DNA of 64,000 nt from Schlesneria sphaerica (lineage in GTDB: Bacteria; Planctomycetota; Planctomycetia; Planctomycetales; Planctomycetaceae). This document shows positions 36,939 through 45,546 of the stretch, in pieces (position 1 is the first letter of the stretch; every line of letters starts with the position of its first letter). The position numbers were made by a program, and so were the translations under genes. The notes under the pieces are model-generated. The model was given only the letters and a program-made list of their open reading frames with translations, did not search any database and was not told where the DNA came from. The stretch spans positions 2,418,001-2,482,000 of the forward strand of contig NZ_CP172346.1 in NCBI RefSeq assembly GCF_044336245.1, read 5' to 3'.

Positions 36939-37718
36939 TTATTCTTCGGTCTTGGACCCGGTGGGCGCTTTGGTACTTTTTGAACCTTTTTCAGAATTCT
37001 CTAATCGATAACTTTTGCCGGTGATTTGCACGATCTCCGCGCGATGAAGGAAGCGGTCAAGAATGGCCGTGGCGCTGGGGACATCACCGATCAACTTGCC
37101 CCAATCATCCAAGGGGCGATTGCTCGTCATCATGGTCGAACGAAGTTCGTGGCGGCGCATGATGATCTCGAAGAGGTACTCGCCGGATCGCTTCGGCAAC
37201 TGCTTCATTCCCATGTCATCAACGATCAACAGATCGGGCTTGAGGTATCGCTGCAGGATCCGTTCGTGGCCCTCCATCGCCTCGTCGTGAAGGAAGTCGC
37301 GGACCGTGTCAAAGATCGAGCGGTAGTACACTGTAAAGCCGGATCGGATCGCAGCGACACCAATCGATTGGCAGAGATGGCTCTTCCCTGTCCCAGGAGG
37401 TCCGAGCCAGAGTACATCACGTTTGTCTCGAATGAAGTGGCAGGTCGCCAGATCGAAGATTCGGTTCTTTTTGATCGAGGAATTGAAACCAAAATCAAAA
37501 TCTTCCAACCGCTTCACATCACGAAAACAGGCTGACGTGATTCGGCGTGAGATCTGTCGGCCATCCCGCACGAGTAATTCATCTTGAAGGATCAACTCTA
37601 AGAACTCGCGGTGCGTGAGGCCACGACTCGAGGCCTCATGCAATCGAATTTCCAGGGAATCGCCCAATCCCGATAGTCGAAGCTTCTTGAGCATGTTTGT
37701 TAAACCATCAGACATCAT
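36939..37718 (-). CDS. istB: IS21-family helper ATPase IstB
   Basis: A 259-aa AAA+ ATPase related to DnaC, which selects the target and stimulates the transposase. Walker A is GPPGTGKSHL (about 107-116), Walker B is LLIVDDMGMKQLP (about 163-175), and the sensor region is MMTSNRPLDDWGKL. The start ATG follows the IstA stop by one base (TAAGATG), the usual coupled arrangement. The Lys/Ser/Thr-rich tail near 36960 overlaps a further partial GGGCGC-type motif. Confidence 0.95.
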   Translation of the reverse strand: MMSDGLTNMLKKLRLSGLGDSLEIRLHEASSRGLTHREFLELILQDELLVRDGRQISRRITSACFRDVKRLEDFDFGFNSSIKKNRIFDLATCHFIRDKRDVLWLGPPGTGKSHLCQSIGVAAIRSGFTVYYRSIFDTVRDFLHDEAMEGHERILQRYLKPDLLIVDDMGMKQLPKRSGEYLFEIIMRRHELRSTMMTSNRPLDDWGKLIGDVPSATAILDRFLHRAEIVQITGKSYRLENSEKGSKSTKAPTGSKTEE

Positions 37719-37719
37719 C

Positions 37720-39231
37720 TTAGTCTCCGTGAAGGGAACGTTGAATAAAATCGCTGTACTCCGACACCGATCGGATGATCGGATGGTCGCCCACGAACTC
37801 CATGGTCTGCTGTTGGGCGGCTGTTTGGTTCTCCAGCAGCCGCTTGATCACGCGATAGTTGAACGCCTGGCTGCGCCAGGCCGTGTCGCACGCTCGATCG
37901 ATTTGTTCCGTCTGATATTTCTTCGTGAGACTCAACAATCCCTGAAGGACTCGAGCTGCGGGAATACCGCGAGCCTCAATCGTGGCTTCCGCCCAACGCG
38001 CTGCGTGAGGCCCTAAAAATCGCACTTTTCGTAGCGTATATTCGAGCCCGCGCTCGATCATGTGAGTCTTCGAAGGATGGATGTGTTCGTTCAATGTGCT
38101 GAATCGGCCAGCTGGTTTCGTGCAGTGGACCGTGATGCTTTCCATGCGTTGATTCAGGATCCGAACCGTCTGACTATTCCAGCGGACCCAGACATCGTGA
38201 CCCAGGTACTCCGGTGGAACCGAGTAATAGGCCCGTTCAATCGCAATGTGACCGTCGCGAGAAACTTTGCGCTGTTCCTCGTGATAAAACGGGAATCGAT
38301 CTTTCGGAAGCGGTTTTAAACAAGGCTTCTCGGTACTCTCGAAGGCCACTCCGACGTGTTTCTTCGTCGTTCCATGAATCCGCGTATCGGCGACCGTCTT
38401 CTCCCAATGATCCAAGTGGCTATTCTGCTGTGCCAGGCTTTCAAAGGTTCTTCCCTTCAAGGCATTCTCTTGCACATAGTCCACGCCGCGTTCGACCTTC
38501 CCCTTATGCCGAGGTGTCGCTGGTCGGGTGGGCAGTAGCACGAAGCCGTAGTGTTTGCAGAACTCGTTGATCTTGGGATGCAGTTCCGGATCGTACCAGT
38601 CGGCCTTCAGCACGACACATTTGGCGTTATCGAAGACGACGGTTTTCGGAACACCTCCCAGTCTCCAAAACGCATTCTCCAAACTGCGTATGAAGCTCTC
38701 GGTGGTCAAACGCGTCACCGCTTCTGTATAGCCCTTTCGCGAATAGCTGAGGACCGCCCGAAAGACATGGGTCTTGCGTAACGTTCCTGTGTGATCAGGG
38801 CACGGGCGACCCGCTCCAAAGTCGACCTGAAGCTCCCAGCCCGGATCGACTTCGATTCGCCGAAACGGCAATTCCCGTGACGTTCCCAGACGCTTCACAA
38901 AGCGACGGACCGACCAGTATTTTCCTTCAAAGCCGTTTTCTTCCACCAAATCCTGATAGATCCGCTGAGCGTCCAGACCCTGCTCCAGCTTCGACAAAAC
39001 GACATCACGAAAGGGCTCGCAACGGCTCCGGGAAACGCCCTCTGCAACGTGATTGGCCGGCTCGTCCGACCCGGTGGGCGCCGTGGTATCGTTTGCCCCG
39101 ATTTCCGACAAATGACGCCGAACAGCGTTTCGAGAAACTTCCAGAGCCAATGCGATTCCACGCTCCGACATCCCGCTCGCGTGTAACTGCTGAATAGATA
39201 AGATCTTGTCCATGCCCAGTTGATAAGCCAT
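37720..39231 (-). CDS. istA: IS21-family transposase IstA
   Basis: A 503-aa transposase. The N-terminal helix-turn-helix (IQQLHASGMSERGIALALEV) binds the terminal repeats. The RNase H-like catalytic core shows the three acidic residues in LQVDFGAG, VVFDNAKC and KGKVERGVDY (D, D, E). The C-terminal beta-barrel-type region starts around SVPPEYLGHDVWVRWN. ATG at 39231 is preceded by GGGGA; an in-frame start at 39273 is possible. It looks intact. Confidence 0.95.
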   Translation of the reverse strand: MAYQLGMDKILSIQQLHASGMSERGIALALEVSRNAVRRHLSEIGANDTTAPTGSDEPANHVAEGVSRSRCEPFRDVVLSKLEQGLDAQRIYQDLVEENGFEGKYWSVRRFVKRLGTSRELPFRRIEVDPGWELQVDFGAGRPCPDHTGTLRKTHVFRAVLSYSRKGYTEAVTRLTTESFIRSLENAFWRLGGVPKTVVFDNAKCVVLKADWYDPELHPKINEFCKHYGFVLLPTRPATPRHKGKVERGVDYVQENALKGRTFESLAQQNSHLDHWEKTVADTRIHGTTKKHVGVAFESTEKPCLKPLPKDRFPFYHEEQRKVSRDGHIAIERAYYSVPPEYLGHDVWVRWNSQTVRILNQRMESITVHCTKPAGRFSTLNEHIHPSKTHMIERGLEYTLRKVRFLGPHAARWAEATIEARGIPAARVLQGLLSLTKKYQTEQIDRACDTAWRSQAFNYRVIKRLLENQTAAQQQTMEFVGDHPIIRSVSEYSDFIQRSLHGD

Positions 39232-39353
39232 TGCGTCCCCATGCACTCGTTTTCTGTGAAGAAAATGAGTCACGAGACAACAAAAGCCCCTTTGTCTTCA
39301 ACTGGTACCTTTTGAAGCGCCCTTCACTGGTATTGTTTGGGCGCCCACTGACA

Positions 39354-39358
39354 ACAGC
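39354..39358. repeat. Target-site duplication, right copy
   Basis: ACAGC directly after the right end of the IS21-family element, matching 36843-36847. Confidence 0.85.
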
Positions 39359-39622
39359 TCCCGCGGCATCGAGTCGTGGACGAATCGTGCTGCAAAGATC
39401 ATCCTCACCCGCAAACAGGATCACATCACCCGGCAGCCCGCGAGCATCTTCGGCCAGTCCTTGTCGCCCTTGTGTCGCTCGCGCAATGGTATCCATGGCG
39501 ACCAGGCTTTTCCCGATTCCCGGCTCGCCAATCAGCAGCGTCAGTTTCCCGAGCGGGACCACTCCCTCCCAAACCCACTCCAGCGGTCTAGACTCAACCC
39601 CACTCATCACTTCCAGCAGCAT
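39354..39622 (-). pseudogene. RepA-like AAA ATPase, N-terminal fragment (split by IS21)
   Basis: The first 90 or so codons of the ATPase whose rest lies at 36017-36847. It carries Walker A (LIGEPGIGKSLVA, about residues 30-42) after EWVWEGVVPLGKLTLL, and FAGEDDLCSTIRPRLDAAG, the AAA_25/RepA pattern. Translation would run on into the IS end (VSGRPN...). The ATG at 39622 is the first in frame with a G-rich stretch upstream; a start at residue 6 is possible. Confidence 0.85.
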
Positions 39623-39834
39623 CGTCCCAGCCCCCCACCCTGCTCAACGCGGATTCCCTTGTGAATCGCTCACGATGGCTTCAGAGATTACATCCGTTGC
39701 GACATTTTGTCCACATCTATTTTTGTCGCACATTAACCACGTTATGGGACGAGGAAAAGAACAGGACAGGCAGATCACGAATTACGCGTTCCTGGTTGGT
39801 TCCGCGACCGCTCTGGTGTCAGTGGAGAAGAGCT
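39623..39834. other. Non-coding region upstream of the split ATPase
   Basis: About 210 bp with no supported ORF. It should hold the promoter of the former ATPase gene; no primase, excisionase or integrase gene is seen here. Confidence 0.4.
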
Positions 39835-40180
39835 GAAACCGGCAGGATGCCGGTTTCACTTTGCAACGGCCTTCCCAGGCACCATTAATCCGCAGCTTGC
39901 GCTGATTTTCGCAGAGGTGATTCTTGCCCTTGAAATCTGCGTCGCTCTGCGTCATCTGCCGATCGATTTCAACGCTTTCCGTCACTTTTTTCTTCCTCGT
40001 TGTACTCACGCCTGCGTGAACATCCTTTTTCGCCGGACGCCACACGAAGATTCCAGTCTGGCCGTAGGTAGGGATGTTCAAAAGTAGGCGCGGCGCCCCG
40101 CCGCTTTTCGGTGGTGCCTTTTCGTGGCCACCCTGCAGCGAGAGGTCAGAAAATCCTGAAACCGGCAGGATGTCGGTTTT
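39835..40180. repeat. Dispersed repeat element, longest copy, palindromes at both ends
   Basis: About 346 bp bounded by the palindrome GAAACCGGCA-GGA-TGCCGGTTTC at 39835-39857 and a diverged copy at 40158-40180. The left third (to about 39966; CGCTGATTTTCGCAGAGGT and CTGCGTCGCTCTGCGTCAT) recurs at 41903-42036. The right part (from about 39964; ACGCCACACGAAGATTCC and the CCTGCAGCGA region) recurs at 40785-40998. It encodes no protein. It behaves like a non-autonomous (MITE- or REP-like) family. Confidence 0.75.
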
Positions 40181-40188
40181 ACAGGGGG

Positions 40189-40569
40189 TCACTGAGGCGA
40201 AGTCAAAATCTCGCTGACATCCTCTTCCGAATACGAAAAAATCGGGCGTATTTCGACCTCGGCGCCGTCCTCGAGGGGACAGCGTTTCGCCCAGTCGATG
40301 GCCTCGTCGATCGATTGTACTTCCCAGATCGAGTATCCCGCGACGATTTCCTTTGTTTCCGCGAACGGCCCCTGCATTACGTGCCGATCCTTGCCGGAAT
40401 AGCGAATTCGCACCCCCTTTGAACTCGGCATCAGCCCTTCGCCCGCCAGCACAATCCCCGCCTTAAGCAGTTCCTCGTTAAATTTTTCCATTGCTTCCCA
40501 CGCCTGCGGAGAGGGCATCGCCCCCGCTTCGGTATCTTTGCTCGCCTTCCCCAATACCATGACGCGCAT
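40189..40569 (-). CDS. YCII-related (DGPF-type) domain protein
   Basis: A 126-aa cytoplasmic protein of the YCII/DGPF superfamily. It starts MRVMVLGKAS, and the conserved centre reads GVRIRYSGKDRHVMQGPFAETKE, with GPF followed by a Glu-rich turn and a YSIWEVQSIDEAIDWA helix. The fold is ferredoxin-like; members often accompany ECF sigma factors, but none is present here. Function is not known. It ends 9 bp from one palindrome copy, so the gene sits between repeat copies. Confidence 0.88.
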   Translation of the reverse strand: MRVMVLGKASKDTEAGAMPSPQAWEAMEKFNEELLKAGIVLAGEGLMPSSKGVRIRYSGKDRHVMQGPFAETKEIVAGYSIWEVQSIDEAIDWAKRCPLEDGAEVEIRPIFSYSEEDVSEILTSPQ

Positions 40570-40784
40570 GATGCATTCCCCTGCGACACCCGTTTACACT
40601 CAAGGTCGTAATCGGCCGAACGTCACCGTGCCGATCTCCTCACACCATGGTCGAATGAACCGTCGGAAGATCGACAAAACGAATGAAAATTTCAGACGAA
40701 CAGAAAGCGGGGCAGGTGTCAAAAGCTGTTGGGCCGAAGGATTCGACGTACCCACAGTCGCAGAGAGCTGGGGAGGAAAGGCCA

Positions 40785-40998
40785 CTTCAACGCCTTCCGC
40801 CACTTTGACCTTCCTCTGCGACTTACCGCCTGTGCGCGGCTCCGTTTCGCCAGACGCCACACGAAGATTCCGGTTCGACCGTTCGCATGGATGTCCAAAA
40901 CGAGACGCGGCGGCCCGCCGCTTTTTGGTTGTGCCTTTTCGGTGCCCGCCTGCAGCGAAGAGGTCTGAAAATCCTGAAACCGGCAGGATGCCGGTTCT
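40785..40998. repeat. Dispersed repeat element, copy with right part only
   Basis: About 214 bp matching the right two-thirds of the element at 39835-40180 at roughly 80 percent by eye. It ends in the palindrome copy at 40976-40998 (GAAACCGGCAGGATGCCGG). The left palindrome and third are missing. It directly precedes, and supplies the leader of, the DUF1559 gene at 41016. Confidence 0.72.
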
Positions 40999-41015
40999 GC
41001 ATTGAGGAGAACGAA

Positions 41016-41849
41016 ATGTGGCAAAAGAGAATCTCAATTGCTGTTGTTGTACTGATGTTCGGTTTAATCGCCAGTGTTTCATTGCCAATGATTGTCACAA
41101 TGCGTGAACAGGCACGGAGAATGCAATCGAAGAACAAACTGAAACAGTTTGGCTTGGCTCTGTACAACTATTCAGACGCATTTGGGGGATTGCCGACGGG
41201 AGGAATATTCAATCAGGAAGGAGTTGCGTATCACGGTTGGATGACGTTCATTCTGCCGTATCTTAGCGCCTCGCCGTTCTACATTTACGTCGATGACAAA
41301 GAGCCGTGGGACTCACCGGAAAACGCAGGCATGTTTCTGAATGCAAATCCGGACTTTGAGAATCCCAGTGAACCAACGGTGCGTCGCTATTGGGAGTTCC
41401 CAGTCGCACATTACTCTGCGAACGCTCACCTGATGGCAAGCAGCAGTTCGGTGAAGTTTCGAGACATCGCTCAAGCTGACAAGACTTTCCTCGTCGGCGA
41501 AATCGGCGGGGACTTTATTCCATGGGGATGCCCCTACAACTGGCGTGAACTCGAAACCATCAATGCGAAGCCGGCGACTTATGGTCGCTCGTCACAGGAT
41601 GGTTGCCAGTTCCTGTTTGTCGATGGGCATGTTGAGTTTGTCTCGAATGAGGTTTCAGTCGACGTCCTGAACGTTATCAGGGGAAAGGATTTGGCTGGAT
41701 TCCACGAGAACAGGCTGAAAATTCAACGCCCATCTGCGTTTCCATGCCCGGACGACGCTCTCTTCTTCAGCTGGTCCTCTCATCACGGGAATTTGACCGT
41801 CGTCAGAACGGATAAGAACGGAATAGCAAAACACGGGCAGCATCGTTAA
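41016..41849 (+). CDS. DUF1559-like protein, divergent single copy
   Basis: A 277-aa protein with an N-terminal membrane helix (ISIAVVVLMFGLIASVSLPM) followed by REQARRMQSKNKLKQFGLAL and YNYSDAFGGLPTGG, the DUF1559 lead, and QFLFVDGHVEFVSNEVS, the closing DG motif. As in the tandem trio there is no GFTLIE cleavage motif, and the middle is shortened. GGAGA lies upstream of the ATG at 41016; the frame stays open upstream only because it runs through the repeat. The last 30 residues are not conserved. Confidence 0.8.
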   Translation: MWQKRISIAVVVLMFGLIASVSLPMIVTMREQARRMQSKNKLKQFGLALYNYSDAFGGLPTGGIFNQEGVAYHGWMTFILPYLSASPFYIYVDDKEPWDSPENAGMFLNANPDFENPSEPTVRRYWEFPVAHYSANAHLMASSSSVKFRDIAQADKTFLVGEIGGDFIPWGCPYNWRELETINAKPATYGRSSQDGCQFLFVDGHVEFVSNEVSVDVLNVIRGKDLAGFHENRLKIQRPSAFPCPDDALFFSWSSHHGNLTVVRTDKNGIAKHGQHR

Positions 41850-41902
41850 GCAAACTGATGGCGGCTGACACATCACGATTGAAAGCGGGGTCAGAAAATC
41901 CT

Positions 41903-42036
41903 GAAACCGGCAGGATGCCGGTTCCACTCTGCAACAGCGTCACCAGGAACCATTGATCCGCAGATTGTGCTGATTTTCGCAGAGGTTTTTCTTGCCCTTG
42001 GAATCTGCGTCGCTCTGCGTCATCGGCGGATCGATC
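41903..42036. repeat. Dispersed repeat element, copy with left part only
   Basis: Starts with the palindrome (41903-41925) and continues with the left third of the 39835 element (CGCTGATTTTCGCAGAGG, then TCTGCGTCGCTCTGCGTCAT). The right part is absent. The bases before the palindrome (GTCAGAAAATCCTGAAACC) match those before the right-hand palindromes of the other copies, as if units were once in tandem. Confidence 0.72.
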
Positions 42037-42201
42037 ACTGACTTGCGCAACACAAGATGCTGTAACCCCCACGGACTCAAATGCGCTTCAATTCATGAAA
42101 AAACATTGATGTATCGTTGAACCAGATGTTGTCGAGTGCATACAAAGAAGAACTTCAAGGGGCTCGACTTCGACCAGGTTTCTCTAACGAAAGCACCGCT
42201 G

Positions 42202-43575
42202 ATGTCCATGATCGCAGGTTCGATTCGCATGCTGGTTCTGGGGGTGGCCCTGATGGCCTTGCCTCTTCAGGCCTCCGAATACAACTGGAAGGCCGGTACC
42301 GCCAAAGCGGTCATCACCCCTTCCAAGCCACTGTGGATGGCCGGGTATGGCGGGCGGACCGCCCCCGCCGAAGGAAAACTTCACGACCTCTACATCCGGG
42401 TCCTGGCCGTGGAAGATGCTCAGGGCCACCGGGGGATTGTGCTTTCGAGCGATACGCTCGGCATTCCTCAGTCGATCTACGACGAAGTCAGTAAACTGCT
42501 GAAGACACAGTATGGACTTGACCAGTCGCAATTCATGCTGAACGCCTCGCACACGCATTGTGGCCCGGTGCTGAAAGGGGCGTTACTGGATATTTATCCG
42601 GTTAGCGATCAGCAGATGGCGGATATCAATGAGTACTCCGACTGGCTGGTCACCGAGATCGTTTCCACCATTGGCAAAGCGATTGCCGATCTGGAACCCG
42701 CGACCTTGTCGCGCGGAGTCGGTTCGGCCGACTTTGGCGTGAATCGTCGCACCAACCGCGAACCCGACGTTCCCTCGCTGCGAGAACAAAACCTGCTGCT
42801 CGGCCCGGTGGACCATACGGTCCCGGTGCTCGCCGTCAAACGACCGGATGGATCGCTCAAAGCGGTGGTCTTCATTTATGCCTGCCACAACACGACGCTC
42901 GCATTCCAGCAATGGTGCGGTGACTACGCCGGTTTCGCTCAGTACGCACTCGAAGAAAAACACCCTGGAGTGACCGCCCTGTTCACGATGGGTTGCGGAG
43001 CAGATCAAAACCCACTTCCGCGCCGCACTGTTGAATTGTGTCAGGAATACGGAAACCGACTCGCAAACGCGGTGGACGCCGTCCTGAAAAATTCCCTTGA
43101 ACCGATCAAGTCGTCGCTGGCAACTCAGCATGCGATGGTCCCCCTGGCGATGAATGCTCTCCCGGCAATCGACCGCCTCGAGAAGATGGCAGCCGAACCG
43201 GTCAGCTATACCCAGCGCTGGGCCGCTCGCGTCCTCAAGGGACTGCAGTCCGGCACCATTCAACTTACGGAGTATCCCTATCCCGTCCAGGCATGGAAAC
43301 TCGGCGACGATCAACTTTGGGTGACTCTGGGGGGCGAGGTGGTGGTGGATTACTCGCTGCGGATTAAAGCCGAGTTTGGTGAGCAGACGTGGGTCACGGC
43401 CTACTCCAATGATGTCATGGCATACATCCCTTCACGCCGGGTCCTGCTGGAAGGGGGCTACGAAGGTCAAAGCTCGATGATGGTGTATGGACTTCCGACC
43501 GATCGCTGGGCCGAAGATGTCGAAGAACGTGTCTTTGCCGGCCTGAAGAAAGTCGTCAACTCCCTGAAGAAATGA
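42202..43575 (+). CDS. Neutral/alkaline ceramidase-family exported protein
   Basis: A 457-aa protein with a signal peptide (IRMLVLGVALMALPLQAS). The N-terminal domain has WKAGTAKAVITP, MAGYGGR, then NASHTHCGP (about 114-122), the zinc/active-site motif of neutral ceramidases (usually SHTHSGP), YACHNTT and GCGADQNPLPR. The family hydrolyses the N-acyl bond of ceramides; planctomycete members often lack proven substrates. It is shorter than full ceramidases (about 650-700 aa), because the C-terminal Ig-like domain is absent. The start is uncertain: ATG 42202, ATG 42208 or GTG 42136. Confidence 0.85.
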   Translation: MSMIAGSIRMLVLGVALMALPLQASEYNWKAGTAKAVITPSKPLWMAGYGGRTAPAEGKLHDLYIRVLAVEDAQGHRGIVLSSDTLGIPQSIYDEVSKLLKTQYGLDQSQFMLNASHTHCGPVLKGALLDIYPVSDQQMADINEYSDWLVTEIVSTIGKAIADLEPATLSRGVGSADFGVNRRTNREPDVPSLREQNLLLGPVDHTVPVLAVKRPDGSLKAVVFIYACHNTTLAFQQWCGDYAGFAQYALEEKHPGVTALFTMGCGADQNPLPRRTVELCQEYGNRLANAVDAVLKNSLEPIKSSLATQHAMVPLAMNALPAIDRLEKMAAEPVSYTQRWAARVLKGLQSGTIQLTEYPYPVQAWKLGDDQLWVTLGGEVVVDYSLRIKAEFGEQTWVTAYSNDVMAYIPSRRVLLEGGYEGQSSMMVYGLPTDRWAEDVEERVFAGLKKVVNSLKK

Positions 43576-43880
43576 CCACTCTCCGAGATTCCTTCCGGGA
43601 CTGAACGACCGCAAACTCGAAGTCAGACATCTCTCGGAGGGGACGTCCGCGAGATGTATTGCCAGGGTTTAGACACCCGGTACCAGTTTGTTCGACCCGA
43701 AAGCTGATCAGTGGCAGAGTCATTTCTCTCACTTCGACCGGGTCCGCCACAATGGCCACCCTTGCAGCACTCTGATCAATCCTTTACATGCAGGTTCAGG
43801 GCTACTGCGGCAGATTCATTCTCCCAACTTCCGACATTTTTGAATCCGCCTGAACAGCAGAGGATGTGGGAAGGCTGAAG
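43576..43880. other. Intergenic region between convergent genes
   Basis: About 300 bp between the ceramidase and the MFS gene. No ORF with family features. The only clear structure is the hairpin that follows at 43881-43926. Confidence 0.45.
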
Positions 43881-43926
43881 TTCCACTTCACACTCGGGTC
43901 ACTCTTCACCCGCGTGTGAAGTGGAA
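43881..43926 (-). terminator. Stem-loop at the end of the MFS gene
   Basis: TTCCACTTCACAC and GTGTGAAGTGGAA form a perfect 13-bp stem with a 20-base loop that contains the MFS stop codon. There is no U run, so it may act with Rho, as a bidirectional block between convergent genes, or as an RNA stabiliser. Confidence 0.5.
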
Positions 43927-45161
43927 GGAGGGCGCGTCTTCCTGTCGATCGAAAAGAGAATGGCGGGGACAGCTCCAACGATTGCAATTGGCCAGAAGCT
44001 ACGTTCAGTCGTGCCCCCCTCTAACGAGGTTGCCAAGTCGATGACATACCCGAGCAGAGGCGCCAGAATCAGAGTCGCCAGCGAAGCGGCCTGCGATTCA
44101 ATCGACAGAAGCGTCGCACCGACACTTGGATCGGAATGAGCGTCAAAGCGACTGATCAGGATCGGACGCCACACATTTTGTGCGCAGGCGAGCAGAATGA
44201 AAATTGGGATCACGATTGAAGAGGCCTTGAAATAGAGCGCCGGCAAGAGGGCGACGTAACCCCGCGCGACGATTTGCCAGACGCGATATGAGGCACGTTC
44301 GTCACTTCCACACCATTGGGAAAGGGTATGTGCGTGTCGGGAAGAGGCGCTCGCCAGCAGATGCAGTACAAAATAAACCAGACCGACCAGCAGCGCGGAC
44401 CGTTGCTTGTCGCCAAGATCCAGAAACAATGGCGAGGACAGGGCAGCCACTTTCAGCACCGGTTGCAGGTAGTCCTTCACCGCTTCGTAGACTCCCTGAA
44501 ACCCGATCGTTTCCCAAGTCAGTCGGCGCAACATCGGATGGTTCAGGGATTCGCGGGACACCTGATACATATGCCGTAGCACTGCCGTCAGAGAGAGTTT
44601 TTGCCTGGGCACCGCGTCAAGATATGCCGGGTAGGTCGCCAGATTGATGAGGTTCAAGACATACGGGATGATCGCAAAACCGATAATCAGGCGATAGTTG
44701 GACGTCATAAAAACGAGTGCGGCCCCGATCAGCACCGACACCGCAGACCCCATCTTCGACCAGGAGCGCGTATACCCGTAGATCCTGGTACGCTCATTCT
44801 CACGCCCTTGTGCACGTAGCCAATCGAGAATCATCGCCTTATGGATGCCACCCCGAAAAGCGTCGGCGCTTCCCACCAAGGCCACTCCAACCAGAAGCTG
44901 CCAATAGGCTGTGCCTGTCGCCAGAATCAGGAACGACAGGATGTAGATCACAAACGAGGCAACCATGCAGCGGCGGCGACCGTACAAATCAGCAGCCGCC
45001 CCCGTGGGAATCTCAAGCAGGTTGGAGACAGCCGCTCCCACCCCCATCGCGACTCCGATCTCGAAAAAGTTCAGCTCCTGTTCCAGAAAGAACAGAATGA
45101 GGAACGGCTCAAAATAGGTCTGGTTTTTGAGGAATCCGTACAGAGAAAAACGAAACAGCAT
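43899..45161 (-). CDS. Major facilitator superfamily transporter
   Basis: A 420-aa integral membrane protein with about 12 helices. The MFS motif A between helices 2 and 3 reads GAAADLYGRRRCMVAS, and helices 1-4 are well formed (FEIGVAMGVGAAVSNLLEIP, VASFVIYILSFLILATG). It resembles the multidrug/efflux-type MFS proteins. Lying divergently beside the paralogue pair and near an iron-type ABC importer, it could export a metallophore; this is inference only. ATG at 45161 is chosen; an in-frame TTG at 45245 would add 28 residues without membrane character. Confidence 0.85.
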   Translation of the reverse strand: MLFRFSLYGFLKNQTYFEPFLILFFLEQELNFFEIGVAMGVGAAVSNLLEIPTGAAADLYGRRRCMVASFVIYILSFLILATGTAYWQLLVGVALVGSADAFRGGIHKAMILDWLRAQGRENERTRIYGYTRSWSKMGSAVSVLIGAALVFMTSNYRLIIGFAIIPYVLNLINLATYPAYLDAVPRQKLSLTAVLRHMYQVSRESLNHPMLRRLTWETIGFQGVYEAVKDYLQPVLKVAALSSPLFLDLGDKQRSALLVGLVYFVLHLLASASSRHAHTLSQWCGSDERASYRVWQIVARGYVALLPALYFKASSIVIPIFILLACAQNVWRPILISRFDAHSDPSVGATLLSIESQAASLATLILAPLLGYVIDLATSLEGGTTERSFWPIAIVGAVPAILFSIDRKTRPPSTSHAGEE

Positions 45162-45546
45162 CACGGACGGGCGATCGGAAGAAAACACAGTTGCACGCTT
45201 CCAGGCGGACGGAACTTGGGAGACGAATGGTTGTAGTCGGGGCAAGCAAGTCAGGCGTCATGCCGGGTGTCACTGAATTGGCCCTCATTCTCAGAGATGG
45301 CTTACTCAAATCGTGGTCCTGCGAGAAGCGACGGTTATCATCGAATGGCAGATCGTCGAATGATACCGAGAGGAGTGGTAGAATTCGAAACGAACTGGCT
45401 TCACCGGCCCGATGGAGACCGATCCTTACCGGGACCGCTTGCGCTCCCCTCGAATCACTTCGAGCAGCAAATGATCACCCCTGTGCGGGCGGAAACAGAA
45501 CCAGGCACACGATGCAAGCGTTGAGAGAGCGCGAGGAAGTTGACGA
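45162..45546. other. Divergent intergenic region, MFS / paralogue pair
   Basis: 385 bp that should hold the promoters of both transcripts. A loosely symmetrical stretch (45332-45368; CGGTTATCATCGA and TCGAATGATACCG, offset by one base) lies near the middle and could be an operator. No Fur-like box was recognised. Confidence 0.4.
45332..45368. promoter_or_regulatory. Imperfect dyad, possible operator
   Basis: The arms CGGTTATCATCGA and TCGAATGATACCG are inverted copies apart from a one-base shift, 11 bases apart. The position between divergent MFS and paralogue-pair genes would suit a shared regulator, but no regulator gene is nearby and the match is imperfect. Confidence 0.2.

Larger units (their letters stand above)
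36848..39353 (-). mobile_element. Complete IS21-family insertion sequence
   Basis: 2,506 bp, bounded by TGTCGATGGGCGC on the left and the inverse of TGTCAGTGGGCGC on the right, and flanked by a 5-bp duplication ACAGC. Each end carries two repeats of the type GGGCGCYTSAAACGATACCA (left 36855-36874 and 36880-36899; right, inverted, 39303-39322 and 39328-39347), as is usual for IS21 ends. It encodes IstA and IstB on the minus strand, both intact. The perfect duplication and intact genes suggest a recent, possibly still active insertion into the RepA-like gene. Confidence 0.93.

Noticed and set aside
40887..41015. Upstream extension of the DUF1559-like frame through the dispersed repeat
   Set aside because: The peptide (for example KPAGCRFC) comes from the repeat sequence; a good ribosome binding site and membrane leader begin at 41016.
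39835..42036. A CRISPR array, suggested by several similar palindromic repeats
   Set aside because: Copies are spaced irregularly (hundreds of bases to about 900), spacers are not unique short units and no cas gene is present.
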